DNA of 37,472 bases, taken from NCBI RefSeq assembly GCF_006438925.1, contig NZ_RCZA01000025.1, positions 1 through 37,472 of the forward strand, written 5' to 3'. The position numbers were made by a program, and so were the translations under genes. Below, piece after piece: positions 16,936 to 25,694 of this stretch (positions are counted from its first letter, which is position 1; each line of letters opens with the position of its first letter). Source of the DNA: Pseudomonas mandelii (lineage in GTDB: Bacteria > Pseudomonadota > Gammaproteobacteria > Pseudomonadales > Pseudomonadaceae). The notes under the pieces are model-generated. The model worked only from the letters and a program-made list of their open reading frames with translations. It was not told the DNA's origin and did no database searches.

Positions 16936-17080
16936 GTAGCAGCTGCCGAAGGCTGCGTTCGGCTGCGAAGCAGTCGCTAAGTCAGGCGACACGGTGGTTC
17001 AGGGAGATCCTGCGCTCAGGTTTTGCGGCTGCTTCGTCCGAACGCGGCCCGAACCGAACGCAGGCTTCGCCAGCTGCTAC
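16936..17080. repeat. Imperfect long inverted repeat, GTAGCAGCTG-type REP pair
   Basis: 16936-16962 and 17054-17080 are reverse complements except at two positions. The core differs from the other two REP types in this window. It lies between the HPF-like gene and the iron operon; no gene is visible within it. Confidence 0.8.
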
Positions 17081-17130
17081 AAGGTGCATTACGGCCGCCG
17101 CAGTGGCGATATCGTCGGAGTCTTTTGCGT

Positions 17131-17147
17131 ATGAGAATATTTATCAT
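17131..17147. promoter_or_regulatory. Fur-box-like site before the iron-uptake operon
   Basis: ATGAGAATATTTATCAT is an imperfect inverted repeat close to the Fur consensus GATAATGATAATCATTATC half-sites. It lies about 65 bp upstream of the first gene (17211). The iron-related gene content of the operon supports Fur control. Confidence 0.75.
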
Positions 17148-17210
17148 TAGTATTGCGACCTTGTTGACCCCGTGACGTTCACGAGGCCTCACCCGTTTCA
17201 AGGTCGAAAC

Positions 17211-17516
17211 ATGAAAGGCAAAATCACCTCGCTCCCCCATTCCTACCGACTGGCCGTCACTTCCCGAGTGCTGGCCGCTGTGCTGGGGGGTTACCTCGTC
17301 GCGGCATTGGCCAGTGTCAGCCTGACGATGTGGCTGCCCATGGCTCGTGGCGAAGCGGTGGTCACCGGGATGATGACCTCGTTTCTGGCGTATCTGGTCG
17401 CCGTACTCTGGTGCTTTGCCTGTCGCAGTGCGTGGCAAGCCTGGTTCGGATTGATTGTGCCGAGTGTGGTTTTGGCAGCGGTGTCGGGGCTGGCCTACTG
17501 GATGGGCCACTCATGA
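17211..17516 (+). CDS. DUF3649 small membrane protein of an iron-uptake operon
   Basis: 101 aa with three to four hydrophobic segments. It matches the DUF3649 type found in front of PepSY-TM proteins in Pseudomonas iron loci; no biochemical role is known to me. ATG 17211 is preferred over an upstream in-frame ATG (17172) because the membrane protein proper begins there and AAGG lies upstream. Its stop overlaps the next start (ATGA), so it is translationally coupled to the PepSY gene. Confidence 0.75.
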   Translation: MKGKITSLPHSYRLAVTSRVLAAVLGGYLVAALASVSLTMWLPMARGEAVVTGMMTSFLAYLVAVLWCFACRSAWQAWFGLIVPSVVLAAVSGLAYWMGHS

Positions 17517-19093
17517 AAGAGGGCTTTCGACAGGCCATGGCCTGGCTGCACACCTGGGCCGGGTTGATCTTCGGCTGGCTGCTGTTCGCGATTTTCCTGA
17601 CTGGCACGCTCGCCTATTTCAAGGATGAGATCAGCCACTGGATGCAACCGGAAATTCCCGCCCGTTCGCTGTCCTCCGAAGCCAGTCTGACCCTGGCCCA
17701 GCACTACCTTGAGCAGCATGCGGCGGGTGCCTCGCGATGGCTCATCGATTTACCGGATGCTCGCGAACCCGGGCTGTCGGTGAGGTGGCAGCAAGCACCG
17801 GCCAAGCCCGGCACGCGCGGTCAATTCACCGAAAAACGCCTCGATCCGCAAACCGGCGTAGAAGTGCAGGGCCGGGACACACGCGGTGGCGAGTTCTTTT
17901 ACCGCTTCCACTTTCAGCTGCAGATGCCCTATCCGTGGGGTCGCTGGCTGTCGACGATCGCCGCGATGGTGATGTTCGTCGCGCTGATCAGCGGGATCAT
18001 CACCCACAAGAAACTCTTCAAGGACTTCTTCACCTTCCGCCCGCGCAAGGGCCAGCGCTCCTGGCTCGACGGGCACAACGCGGTGGGCGTTCTGGTGTTG
18101 CCGTTTCATCTGATGATCACTTACAGCAGCCTGGTGATTTTCATGGCGATGGTGATGCCGGCGAGCATCCTTGCCTCGTACAAAGGTGATGTCGAGGCGT
18201 TTTACGATGAGGTGTTTCCGGCGTCCAATACGCCCGAGATGGCAGGCAAACCGGGCCAGTTGATTCCGTTGGCACCGCTGCTGGAACGGGCCCGCGAGCA
18301 GTGGTCGGGCGGGCGAACCGGGTGGCTGACGGTGAACAATCCGGGTGATGCGAATGCCTCGGTCATTCTTGCGCGTGACGGCGCCGACCGAGTGGTCCAC
18401 GACTTTGGCAGCGCGGTGACATTCAACGGCGTGACCGGGCAGCTACTCAGTACGACTCCGAAGCAAGCGCTACCGATGGCGATTGCCGGGAGTTTCTACG
18501 GCTTGCACATGGGCCATTTCGCCGGTCCGGTATTGCGCTGGCTGTACTTCATTTGTGGTTTGGCGGGCACCGCGATGATCGGTACCGGGCTGGTGATCTG
18601 GCTCGGCAAGCGTCAGCTCAAACATGTGAAGAGCGGTGTGATGCCATTTGAGTTGCGACTGGTGGAAGTCCTGAACATCGCCAGCATGTCGGGATTGATG
18701 GTCGCGGTGGCGGCGATCTTTTGGGCCAATCGATTGTTGCCGGTCGGAATGGCCGGGCGGGCGGATTGGGAAGTGAACGGCTTCTTCATCGTCTGGGGCT
18801 TGAGTGTGTTGCACGCCATGGTCCGCCGTGGTCGCGCAGCGTGGGTCGAACAGTTGGCGCTGGCGGCGCTGCTGTTCTTTGCGGTGCCGCTGCTGAACGC
18901 GCTGACCACGCCTTATCACTTGGGCGTCACCCTGATTCAGGGCGATTGGGCCATGGTCGGTTTCGATCTGACGTGCCTGGGCAGTGGTCTGTTTTTCGCG
19001 TGGGCTGCGTGGAAAATGCAGCACGCAGGGCAGCCTGGAATCGTCACCCGACCACGGGCGAAATCGATAATGCTTGAGCAAGAGGCGCACTGA
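17513..19093 (+). CDS. PepSY-associated TM-helix protein, probable siderophore-iron reductase
   Basis: 526 aa. A first helix (about 10-35, with the HTWAGLIFGWLLF motif typical of the family) is followed by a large periplasmic PepSY-like part, and then more helices (about 140-165, 185-210, 330-365, 385-410, 440-460, 480-500). Conserved histidines in membrane segments (for example HTWAG, HNAVG, HLMIT, LHMGH) could carry haem or metal. Relatives in Fur-regulated loci are thought to reduce ferric siderophores at the inner membrane; that is inference here. The start overlaps the previous stop, and the next gene starts directly after its stop. Confidence 0.85.
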   Translation: MKEGFRQAMAWLHTWAGLIFGWLLFAIFLTGTLAYFKDEISHWMQPEIPARSLSSEASLTLAQHYLEQHAAGASRWLIDLPDAREPGLSVRWQQAPAKPGTRGQFTEKRLDPQTGVEVQGRDTRGGEFFYRFHFQLQMPYPWGRWLSTIAAMVMFVALISGIITHKKLFKDFFTFRPRKGQRSWLDGHNAVGVLVLPFHLMITYSSLVIFMAMVMPASILASYKGDVEAFYDEVFPASNTPEMAGKPGQLIPLAPLLERAREQWSGGRTGWLTVNNPGDANASVILARDGADRVVHDFGSAVTFNGVTGQLLSTTPKQALPMAIAGSFYGLHMGHFAGPVLRWLYFICGLAGTAMIGTGLVIWLGKRQLKHVKSGVMPFELRLVEVLNIASMSGLMVAVAAIFWANRLLPVGMAGRADWEVNGFFIVWGLSVLHAMVRRGRAAWVEQLALAALLFFAVPLLNALTTPYHLGVTLIQGDWAMVGFDLTCLGSGLFFAWAAWKMQHAGQPGIVTRPRAKSIMLEQEAH

Positions 19094-19420
19094 ATGTTCC
19101 TGGCCTTGTTGCTGTGCTACGGCGGTTTCACCGCGCTGTGTTTATCCATGGATCGGCATCACGCCGAACTGCTGGGGCGCAAGCCCTCGGCCCGTCGCCG
19201 CCAAGGGATGAAACTCAGTGGCTGGCTCTTGCTGGCGTTATCACTGTGGGCTGCGGTGTTGTCGACGGGTTGGGGGCTTGGGTTGGTGGAGTGGTTTGCC
19301 GTATTGATGCTCAGCGCTCTGGTGCTGGTGCTATTGATACCGTATCGCCCGCGCCTGGCCTTGGTGTTGGCCGGTTTGAGTCTGCTCGCCAGCCCCGTTG
19401 CCGTGTTTGCAAAGGGCTGA
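19094..19420 (+). CDS. DUF3325 small membrane protein
   Basis: 108 aa with about three membrane helices (1-20, 42-62, 70-100). The MDRHHAELLGRKPS segment between the first two helices is the DUF3325 signature as I know it. It starts on the base after the PepSY stop (TGA then ATG), so its translation must depend on reinitiation. It probably works with the PepSY protein; function unknown. Confidence 0.8.
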   Translation: MFLALLLCYGGFTALCLSMDRHHAELLGRKPSARRRQGMKLSGWLLLALSLWAAVLSTGWGLGLVEWFAVLMLSALVLVLLIPYRPRLALVLAGLSLLASPVAVFAKG

Positions 19421-19424
19421 CCTG

Positions 19425-19988
19425 ATGATCACCAATCCCCCGGAATCCCATGACGATGAGCATCGCGGTGCGCGTGCGCATTTCCTGCAGGTGTTCCTTT
19501 CCCAGCGTTCGCAAATGGAAGCGCTGGTGAGCCGTCGTGTCGGTTGTCGGGCGACCGCCGCGGATCTGGTGCAGGATTTGTTCCTGCGTTTCTGGCGTCG
19601 GCCGCTGGTGCAGGTTGAAGAGCTCAGCACTTACCTGTTGCGCTGCGCCGGCAACATCGCCATCGACCATTTGCGCAGCGAAGGCACGCGGGTGCGGGTC
19701 AACGAGGGCTGGATGCCGGATCAACCCGACAGCCACGGCAGCGAACCGCAAGCGGCGTTGGAGGCGGGCAATGACTTGCGTCACGTCGAAGCGGCGTTGC
19801 GCGCGCTGCCCGAGCGCACGCGGCAGATCTTTTTGCTCAACCGTATTCACGGGCGCAAATACGCCGAGATCGCCAAGGCCATGGGCTTGTCCCAAAGCGC
19901 CGTGGAAAAACATATGATGCGCGCCCTCGAGGCTTGCAAGGCCAGCCTGCGGGAACCCGAACCGCGCACGCCAGGGAAAGCACTGTGA
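19425..19988 (+). CDS. FecI-type ECF sigma factor (iron starvation)
   Basis: 187 aa. Region 2 (about 25-95, DLVQDLFLRFWRRP) and region 4 (about 125-175, GRKYAEIAKAMGLSQSAVEKH) are clear. It should direct RNA polymerase to the promoter of the receptor gene when released by the FecR-like partner downstream. ATG 19425 has an AAGGG site before it; the longer frame starts within the previous gene. It ends in a 4-bp overlap (GTGA) with fecR. Confidence 0.92.
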   Translation: MITNPPESHDDEHRGARAHFLQVFLSQRSQMEALVSRRVGCRATAADLVQDLFLRFWRRPLVQVEELSTYLLRCAGNIAIDHLRSEGTRVRVNEGWMPDQPDSHGSEPQAALEAGNDLRHVEAALRALPERTRQIFLLNRIHGRKYAEIAKAMGLSQSAVEKHMMRALEACKASLREPEPRTPGKAL

Positions 19989-20974
19989 ACAACACCGAAC
20001 GTGTCACCCCGACGCCGGCTCAGGAACAGGCGGCCTTCGCCTGGCTGAGTTTGTTGCATGATCAGCCCAGCAGCGGCGATCAGGCCACTTTCAGCCATTG
20101 GCTACAGGCCGACCCTGCCCATGCCGAGGCTTACGCCCAGGCGCAAGTGGTGTGGGAATTGACCGAAACACCGGCCCGAACATTGGCCGATGAAGACGCG
20201 TTTGCCTTGCAGGGTTACCTCAACACCATGAATCGCTCGCGCCGTACCAGCGTTCGGCGTTGGTCCGGTGCGTTGGCGATGGCGGCGTGCATGGTGCTGA
20301 TGATCGGCTTCGGTGCTGGCTGGCAACCGTCGCGCTGGGTCGATGATCTGGGCGCGGACTATGTGTCGGCACCGGGGGAAATTCGCACCGTCACGCTGGC
20401 GGATCATTCGCAAGTCACGCTTGATGCGGACAGTGCAATTGCGGTGGATTTCAGTCGTGGCGAGCGGCACGTTCAGCTGCGGCGCGGCGCCGGATTTTTC
20501 AGCGTGACCCACACCGGCGATCCGTTTGTGGTGGACGCTGAAAAAGGCCAGGCGCGGGTGCTGGGGACTCAGTTCGAAGTGCGCCTGCAACCGCACGGCG
20601 CGCAGGTCACGGTGTTGTCCGGGCGGGTTGGTGTGACGGCGGACAAAAACGCCGCGCAGCAAATCCTCATCGCTGGCCAGCAAGTGGCCTATGGCGAGGG
20701 TTCGGCGGAAAAACTCCATGCGGTCGACAGCGAAGCGCAGTTGGCGTGGCGTCAGGGATGGCTCAATTACTACAAGGCGACACTCGCCGAGGTGGTGCAA
20801 GACCTTGGGCGTTATTACCCGGGACGGATTGTGCTGCTCAACGATGAACTCGCGGCGCGGAGGGTCAGTGGCAGCTTTCCGAGTAAGGATCCGCAAGCGG
20901 TGTTGAGTTCGTTGCAGGGCGTTTTGGGGTTTGAGCAGACCAAGGTGATGGGGCATCTGATTATTTTGCGCTGA
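19985..20974 (+). CDS. FecR-type anti-sigma factor / signal transducer
   Basis: 329 aa. A cytoplasmic N-terminal DUF4880 part (about 1-75, with FSHWLQADPAHAEAYAQA) is followed by one membrane helix (about 88-110) and the periplasmic FecR domain (about 120-215) and C-terminal STN-like tail. It senses the occupied receptor across the periplasm and controls the sigma factor. The GTG start at 19985, overlapping the sigma-factor stop, is preferred: AGGGAA lies upstream and no homology exists before it. Confidence 0.92.
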   Translation: MNNTERVTPTPAQEQAAFAWLSLLHDQPSSGDQATFSHWLQADPAHAEAYAQAQVVWELTETPARTLADEDAFALQGYLNTMNRSRRTSVRRWSGALAMAACMVLMIGFGAGWQPSRWVDDLGADYVSAPGEIRTVTLADHSQVTLDADSAIAVDFSRGERHVQLRRGAGFFSVTHTGDPFVVDAEKGQARVLGTQFEVRLQPHGAQVTVLSGRVGVTADKNAAQQILIAGQQVAYGEGSAEKLHAVDSEAQLAWRQGWLNYYKATLAEVVQDLGRYYPGRIVLLNDELAARRVSGSFPSKDPQAVLSSLQGVLGFEQTKVMGHLIILR

Positions 20975-20986
20975 GGCTGCTGGCCT

Positions 20987-21052
20987 CTTCGCGAGCAGGC
21001 TCGCTCCCACATTTGAAATGCATTCCCTGTGGGGGCGAGCCTGCTCGCGAAG
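20987..21052. repeat. REP inverted pair, 24-bp arms with one mismatch
   Basis: Arms 20987-21010 and 21029-21052 belong to the GAGCGAGCCTGCTCGCGAAG type; the right arm has GGGGGC for GGGAGC. It separates fecR from the receptor gene and may end or stabilise the upstream transcript. Confidence 0.9.
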
Positions 21053-21143
21053 GCGTCAGATCAAACACTGCATCGCCCGAATGAAAATATTTTCAACTTT
21101 CTGGTGAGGTAAACCCCGACGCCATCCGTGTAGTGACTGAAAC

Positions 21144-21160
21144 TGCGAGTCATTCGCATT
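21144..21160. promoter_or_regulatory. Possible second Fur box before the receptor gene
   Basis: TGCGAGTCATTCGCATT read on the minus strand is AATGCGAATGACTCGCA, 14 of 17 like the common AATGAGAATGATTCTCA Fur half-site arrangement. It ends 27 bp before the receptor ATG, so it would lie within the leader or near the start of transcription. Confidence 0.5.
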
Positions 21161-21187
21161 AAGTAGGTTCTACACAGGTCATGAGCA

Positions 21188-23617
21188 ATGAAGTCCAGGG
21201 CAAAATCGGGTTCGGTCAAACAATGGTTGGGTACGTGTGCCTTGAGCTTTTCGGCATTGGCATTGCTGCCGTTGAGTGTGGCGGTGGCGGCTGAGGCCGG
21301 CAGCGACCGACAGAATGCGCCGTTCAGCTTCGCAATGGCCGCCAAACCGCTGCCCCAGGCCTTGGGCGACTTCAGCCGGATCACCGGCATCAGCGTGGTC
21401 TACACCGATGAGGCGCCGTACGGCCTCAACGCTCCAGCGCTCAGCGGGCAGATGAGTGCCGAGCAGGCGATGCAGCGTTTGCTCAGCGGTTCGGGGTTCA
21501 CCTTCCGTCGCACCGATGGCCACACATGGGTGCTGGAGCCGTTGCCTACCGAGGGTGCCTTGAACCTGGGCGCGACCACCATCACCTCGGTGGCCGATCA
21601 ATCCATGAGCTATCAGCCACCGCCCACCAGTTCGGTGATGCGCTCATCGGCCTTGCTTCAGGAAATCCCCCAGACCGTCAACGTGATCCCGGCGCAGGTT
21701 ATTCGCGATCAGGCGCCGCGCAATCTGGATGACGCGCTGGCCAACGTCAGCGGCATTACTCAAGGCAACACACTGGCGAGCACTCAGGATTCGGTGATGA
21801 CTCGCGGCTTCGGCGACAACCGCAACGGCTCGATCATGCGCGACGGCATGCCGATCGTGCAGGGCCGTGGCATGAATGCGACCGTGGACCGGGTCGAAGT
21901 GCTCAAGGGCCCAGCCTCGCTTCTTTATGGCATTCAAGACCCGGGCGGCGTGGTCAACATGGTCAGCAAGAAACCCGAGCTTGAGCAGTACAACGCGTTG
22001 ACCCTGCGTGGCTCGACCTATGGCGACGGTAAAAACGGCAGCGGTGGCGGCCTCGACAGCACCGGCGCGTTGGGTGATTCCGGGTTGGCCTATCGCATGG
22101 TCCTGGACCACGAAGACGAAGATTACTGGCGCAACTTCGGTACTCACCGCGAGACATTGGTAGCACCGTCACTGGCCTGGTTCGGCGACAGCACCCAGCT
22201 GCTGTTCTCCTACGAACACCGCGAGTTCCTGACCCCGTTCGACCGCGGCACGATCATCGACCCGCGTGACAACCATCCGCTGGACATCTCCCGCGAGCGT
22301 CGCCTCGACGAGCCCTTCAACAACATGGAAGGCCGCTCGGACCTGTATCACTTCGAGGCCGATCACGAGCTCAACGACAACTGGAAAGCCCACTTCGGCT
22401 ACAGCTGGAATCGCGAAACCTACGACGCCAGCCAGGTGCGCATCACCGCCATCGACACCCAGAAAGGCACCCTGACCCGCAGCATGGACGGGACCCAGAA
22501 CGCGATCAGCACCGACCGCTTCACCACCGCCAGCCTTGAAGGCAATGTCCAGCTCGCGGGGATGAAACATGACCTGGTGTTCGGCGTCGATGACGAGTAC
22601 CGCAAGATCTACCGCGAAGACCTGATCCGTCAGAAAAGCCTGAGCACCTTCAGCTACGTCAACCCGGTCTACGGCCGCGAAGTCGCCGGCACCACGGTCA
22701 GCCCGGCCGACAGCGCGCAGACCGATGAACTGCGCAGCGATTCGTTGTTTTTGCAGGACTCGATTCACCTGACCGATCAATGGATTTTCGTCGCTGGCGC
22801 GCGCTTCCAGGAATACGACCAGTACGCCGGCAAAGGTGTACCGTTCCAGGCCAACACCGATAGCAACGGCCAGAAATGGGTGCCTCGCGCCGGTCTGGTG
22901 TATCGCTACACCGATGAACTGTCGTTCTACGGCAGCTACACCGAGTCGTTCAAACCCAACTCGACCATCGCGCCGTTGAGCGGCAGCAGCACCGTGCTGG
23001 ACGGCAGCATCGCGCCGGAAGAAGCCAAGTCCTGGGAAATCGGCGCCAAGCTCGACATGCCGGGCCGCGTCACCGGAAACGTCGCGCTGTTCGACATCAA
23101 GAAACGCAACGTGCTGGTGGCCAATTCCGAAGGCCCGGTGACGATCTACAGCGCCGCCGGTGAAGTGCGTTCCCGTGGTCTGGAAGTGGACCTGAGCGGG
23201 CAGCTGACTGATCGCTGGAGCATGATCGGCAGCTATGCCTACACCGATGCCGAAGTCACGGAAGACCCGATCTACAAAGGCAAGAAACTGCAAAACGTAG
23301 CGAAGAATAGTGGTTCGCTGTCGGCGGTTTATGACTTTGGCACCATCGTTGGCGGCGATCAGCTGCGGGTTGGCGCGGGTGCGCGGTATGTCGGTGAGCG
23401 AGCGGGTAACGCGGTGAACGATTTCGACCTGCCGAGCTACACCGTGGCCGATGCGTTCGCCACGTACGACACCAAAGTCGAAGGGCAGAAGGTCAAGTTC
23501 CAGCTCAACGTGAAGAACCTGTTTGACCGCACCTACTACACCTCGGCGGCGAGCCGGTTCTTTGTGTCGATGGGGGATTCGCGGCAGATTTCCTTGTCCA
23601 GCACGCTGGAGTTCTGA
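21188..23617 (+). CDS. TonB-dependent siderophore receptor with signalling domain
   Basis: 809 aa. A signal peptide (about 1-34, cleaved near VAVAAEA) is followed by the secretin/TonB short N-terminal signalling domain (about 45-100), which contacts FecR-like proteins. Then come a plug (about 145-260, with DALANVSGITQGN, VEVLKGPASLLYG and PGGVVNMVSKKP) and a beta barrel ending in F809. It imports a ferric siderophore and, when loaded, signals to the FecR/FecI pair just upstream. The layout resembles hydroxamate receptors such as FoxA or FiuA, but the ligand cannot be named from sequence. Confidence 0.93.
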   Translation: MKSRAKSGSVKQWLGTCALSFSALALLPLSVAVAAEAGSDRQNAPFSFAMAAKPLPQALGDFSRITGISVVYTDEAPYGLNAPALSGQMSAEQAMQRLLSGSGFTFRRTDGHTWVLEPLPTEGALNLGATTITSVADQSMSYQPPPTSSVMRSSALLQEIPQTVNVIPAQVIRDQAPRNLDDALANVSGITQGNTLASTQDSVMTRGFGDNRNGSIMRDGMPIVQGRGMNATVDRVEVLKGPASLLYGIQDPGGVVNMVSKKPELEQYNALTLRGSTYGDGKNGSGGGLDSTGALGDSGLAYRMVLDHEDEDYWRNFGTHRETLVAPSLAWFGDSTQLLFSYEHREFLTPFDRGTIIDPRDNHPLDISRERRLDEPFNNMEGRSDLYHFEADHELNDNWKAHFGYSWNRETYDASQVRITAIDTQKGTLTRSMDGTQNAISTDRFTTASLEGNVQLAGMKHDLVFGVDDEYRKIYREDLIRQKSLSTFSYVNPVYGREVAGTTVSPADSAQTDELRSDSLFLQDSIHLTDQWIFVAGARFQEYDQYAGKGVPFQANTDSNGQKWVPRAGLVYRYTDELSFYGSYTESFKPNSTIAPLSGSSTVLDGSIAPEEAKSWEIGAKLDMPGRVTGNVALFDIKKRNVLVANSEGPVTIYSAAGEVRSRGLEVDLSGQLTDRWSMIGSYAYTDAEVTEDPIYKGKKLQNVAKNSGSLSAVYDFGTIVGGDQLRVGAGARYVGERAGNAVNDFDLPSYTVADAFATYDTKVEGQKVKFQLNVKNLFDRTYYTSAASRFFVSMGDSRQISLSSTLEF

Positions 23618-23637
23618 CCGCAAACCGCGTCATCGTT

Positions 23638-23705
23638 CATCGCGAGCAGGCTCGCTCCCACAGGGGGAACGCGTTCCAAATGTGGGAGTGAGCCTGCTCG
23701 CGATG
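23638..23705. repeat. REP inverted pair, 25-bp arms with one mismatch
   Basis: Arms 23638-23662 and 23681-23705 are of the GAGCGAGCCTGCTCGCGATG subtype; the right arm has GAGTGAG. It lies between the convergent ends of the receptor gene and the AraC-type regulator gene. Confidence 0.92.
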
Positions 23706-23735
23706 GCGTCTTGCCAGACACTGAAGACTTCAGGA

Positions 23736-24611
23736 TTACCGCAAAAACGCCTGGCGATACTCCCCAGGCGTTCCACCCAATGCCTGACGAAACCGATTGG
23801 TGAAGTGACTCGCACTGGCAAACCCACACGCCAATGCAATTTCCCCCAACGGCTGCGACGACGAACGCAACAACTCCCGCGCCCGGCTCAGTCGCCGCGA
23901 CAACACATACTGATGCGGCGGCAACCCGAAGCTTTCGCGAAACATCCGTGCAAAGTGGTATTCGGATAGCGCACACAACGCAGCCAACTGCCCTAGGCTG
24001 ATGGCCTCGGCCAATTGGTTGTCGATGAACTCCACCAGGTGCCGCCGCTGATGCGCTGCCAATCCGCCTTTCAGCCGCAAGCCCTCACGCATTCCAACCT
24101 GGCCGAGCAGTACGTGGCTGAGCATTTCATGGGCCAGGCTGCTGGTGAGCACGCGTTCGCCGGGCTCGTCCCAGTTGAGTGTGAGCATTTGCCGAAAGCG
24201 CCGGGCTTGCGCCGGGTCGTCCAGAAAGGTGGCTTCGCGCAGCTGCAGCTCGCGAGGTTCGCGGTCCAGCAACGTGACGCAGCCGAGGGCAAATTGTTCG
24301 GGGCTGAAATACACGTGGGCCAGGCGAATGTCGCCGTTGATCACCCAGCCCGATTGATGCTCGGCCGGCAGAATGCACAGCTTGTCGGGGCCGCCCTTGG
24401 TGCCGGGCTGGTCGCGGCGAAAGGTCCCGGTGCCGCCGGCGATGTAACAGGACAGGGTGTGATGACTTGGCGCTTCGTAATCCTGGGCGTCGTGATGGTT
24501 GCTCCACAAGGCTGCAGCCATGCCGTCACCGAGCTCGGCGCTGTGCTCCAGGCGAGCATTGGGCGAGCGGTTGAGGGCTTGAAAGACTTGCAGGGTTTCC
24601 AGTGCAGGCAT
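23736..24611 (-). CDS. AraC-family transcriptional regulator
   Basis: 291 aa. The N-terminal cupin-like sensor part (about 20-170) is followed by two C-terminal helix-turn-helix motifs (about 190-290, with LAALCALSEYHFARMFRESFG and IALACGFASASHFTNRFRQALG). It is divergent from an EamA exporter with a 138-bp gap and is likely to control that exporter; the inducer is unknown. GGAGAG upstream supports ATG 24611. Confidence 0.9.
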   Translation of the reverse strand: MPALETLQVFQALNRSPNARLEHSAELGDGMAAALWSNHHDAQDYEAPSHHTLSCYIAGGTGTFRRDQPGTKGGPDKLCILPAEHQSGWVINGDIRLAHVYFSPEQFALGCVTLLDREPRELQLREATFLDDPAQARRFRQMLTLNWDEPGERVLTSSLAHEMLSHVLLGQVGMREGLRLKGGLAAHQRRHLVEFIDNQLAEAISLGQLAALCALSEYHFARMFRESFGLPPHQYVLSRRLSRARELLRSSSQPLGEIALACGFASASHFTNRFRQALGGTPGEYRQAFLR

Positions 24612-24749
24612 GATGGCTTCTCTCCGACGCCTTGCATCCTACTCCGTAGCCGTTCGGCTGCCAGCCTGTGGCCCGACAAAAGCGCAAGTTTATGCAAGTG
24701 CGAAAGGCCTTGGCGCAGGACACTGAAGGCCTATTCAGGAGTCTTTGCC

Positions 24750-25652
24750 ATGAACCTTTCGTTGTATCTGCTGACCGTGCTGATCTGGGGCACCACCTGG
24801 ATTGCCTTGAAATGGCAATTGGGCGTGGTGGCGATTCCGGTGTCGATCGTCTATCGCTTCGGCCTCGCGGCGTTGGTGCTGTTCGTGATGCTGCTGCTGA
24901 GTCGCCGCCTGCAAGTGATGAACCGTCGCGGGCATCTGATCTGTCTGGCGCAGGGGTTGTGCCTGTTCTGCATCAATTTCATGTGTTTTCTGACTGCCAG
25001 CCAGTGGATACCCAGTGGTCTGGTCGCGGTGGTGTTTTCTACCGCCACGTTGTGGAACGCACTCAATGCACGCGTGTTCTTCGGCCAGAGAGTCGCTCGC
25101 AATGTGCTGATGGGCGGTGCGCTGGGGCTGCTTGGGCTTGGCCTGTTGTTCTGGCCTGAGGTGGCGGGCCACACCGCGAGCCCGCAAACCTTGCTCGGGT
25201 TGGGCCTGGCATTGCTCGGCACCCTGTGCTTCTCGGCCGGTAACATGCTGTCGAGCCTGCAACAGAAAGCCGGGCTCAAACCGCTGACCACCAACGCCTG
25301 GGGCATGGCTTATGGCGCGGCGATGTTGTCGGTGTGGTGCCTGGTCAAAGGCATTCCGTTCGACATGGAATGGAACACGCGCTACATCGGCTCGCTGCTG
25401 TACCTGGTGATTCCGGGGTCGGTGATCGGTTTCACGGCCTACCTGACGTTGGTCGGGCGGATGGGGCCGGAACGCGCAGCCTATTGCACCGTACTGTTCC
25501 CCGTCGTGGCGCTGAACGTGTCGGCGTTTGCCGAAGGCTATCAATGGACCGCGCCCGCCTTGGTGGGTTTGGTACTGGTGATGCTGGGCAATGTGCTGGT
25601 GTTTCGTAAGCCCAAGACGCCGATGGTACAGGTGAACGGGAAGCTGGCGTGA
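24750..25652 (+). CDS. EamA/DMT-family inner-membrane exporter
   Basis: 300 aa with ten membrane helices in two EamA repeats, starting with the family-typical LLTVLIWGTTWIALKWQLG and containing PSGLVAVVFSTATLWNAL. DMT exporters of this type often move amino acids or metabolites; the substrate is not evident. AGGAG 8 nt upstream fixes ATG 24750. The frame stays open for 735 bases further upstream, antisense to the AraC gene, which is a high-GC artefact. Confidence 0.9.
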   Translation: MNLSLYLLTVLIWGTTWIALKWQLGVVAIPVSIVYRFGLAALVLFVMLLLSRRLQVMNRRGHLICLAQGLCLFCINFMCFLTASQWIPSGLVAVVFSTATLWNALNARVFFGQRVARNVLMGGALGLLGLGLLFWPEVAGHTASPQTLLGLGLALLGTLCFSAGNMLSSLQQKAGLKPLTTNAWGMAYGAAMLSVWCLVKGIPFDMEWNTRYIGSLLYLVIPGSVIGFTAYLTLVGRMGPERAAYCTVLFPVVALNVSAFAEGYQWTAPALVGLVLVMLGNVLVFRKPKTPMVQVNGKLA

Positions 25653-25663
25653 AGGACTGGGTG

Positions 25664-25694
25664 ATCGAGCGCTGAAACTTCAGCGTTCGATTTT
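25664..25694 (+). terminator. Terminator-like hairpin at the convergent EamA/DUF2165 ends
   Basis: ATCGAGCGCTGAA (25664-25676) pairs with TTCAGCGTTCGAT (25679-25691), with one G-T wobble, followed by TTTT on the plus strand. It begins 11 bp after the EamA stop and overlaps the DUF2165 stop codon. Confidence 0.65.

Noticed and set aside
16282..17134. The 12-mer TTTTGCGTATGA shared upstream of the HPF-like gene (16282-16293) and before the iron operon (17123-17134)
   Set aside because: Shared 12-mers are expected by chance in a window this size, and the first copy is not followed by a convincing Fur half-site.
22169..23623. A 484-codon antisense frame over the receptor gene
   Set aside because: Shadow of the barrel-coding sequence, with no family features.
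24015..24749. A long N-terminal extension of the EamA exporter
   Set aside because: It runs antisense to the AraC gene, and a strong ribosome binding site lies directly before ATG 24750.
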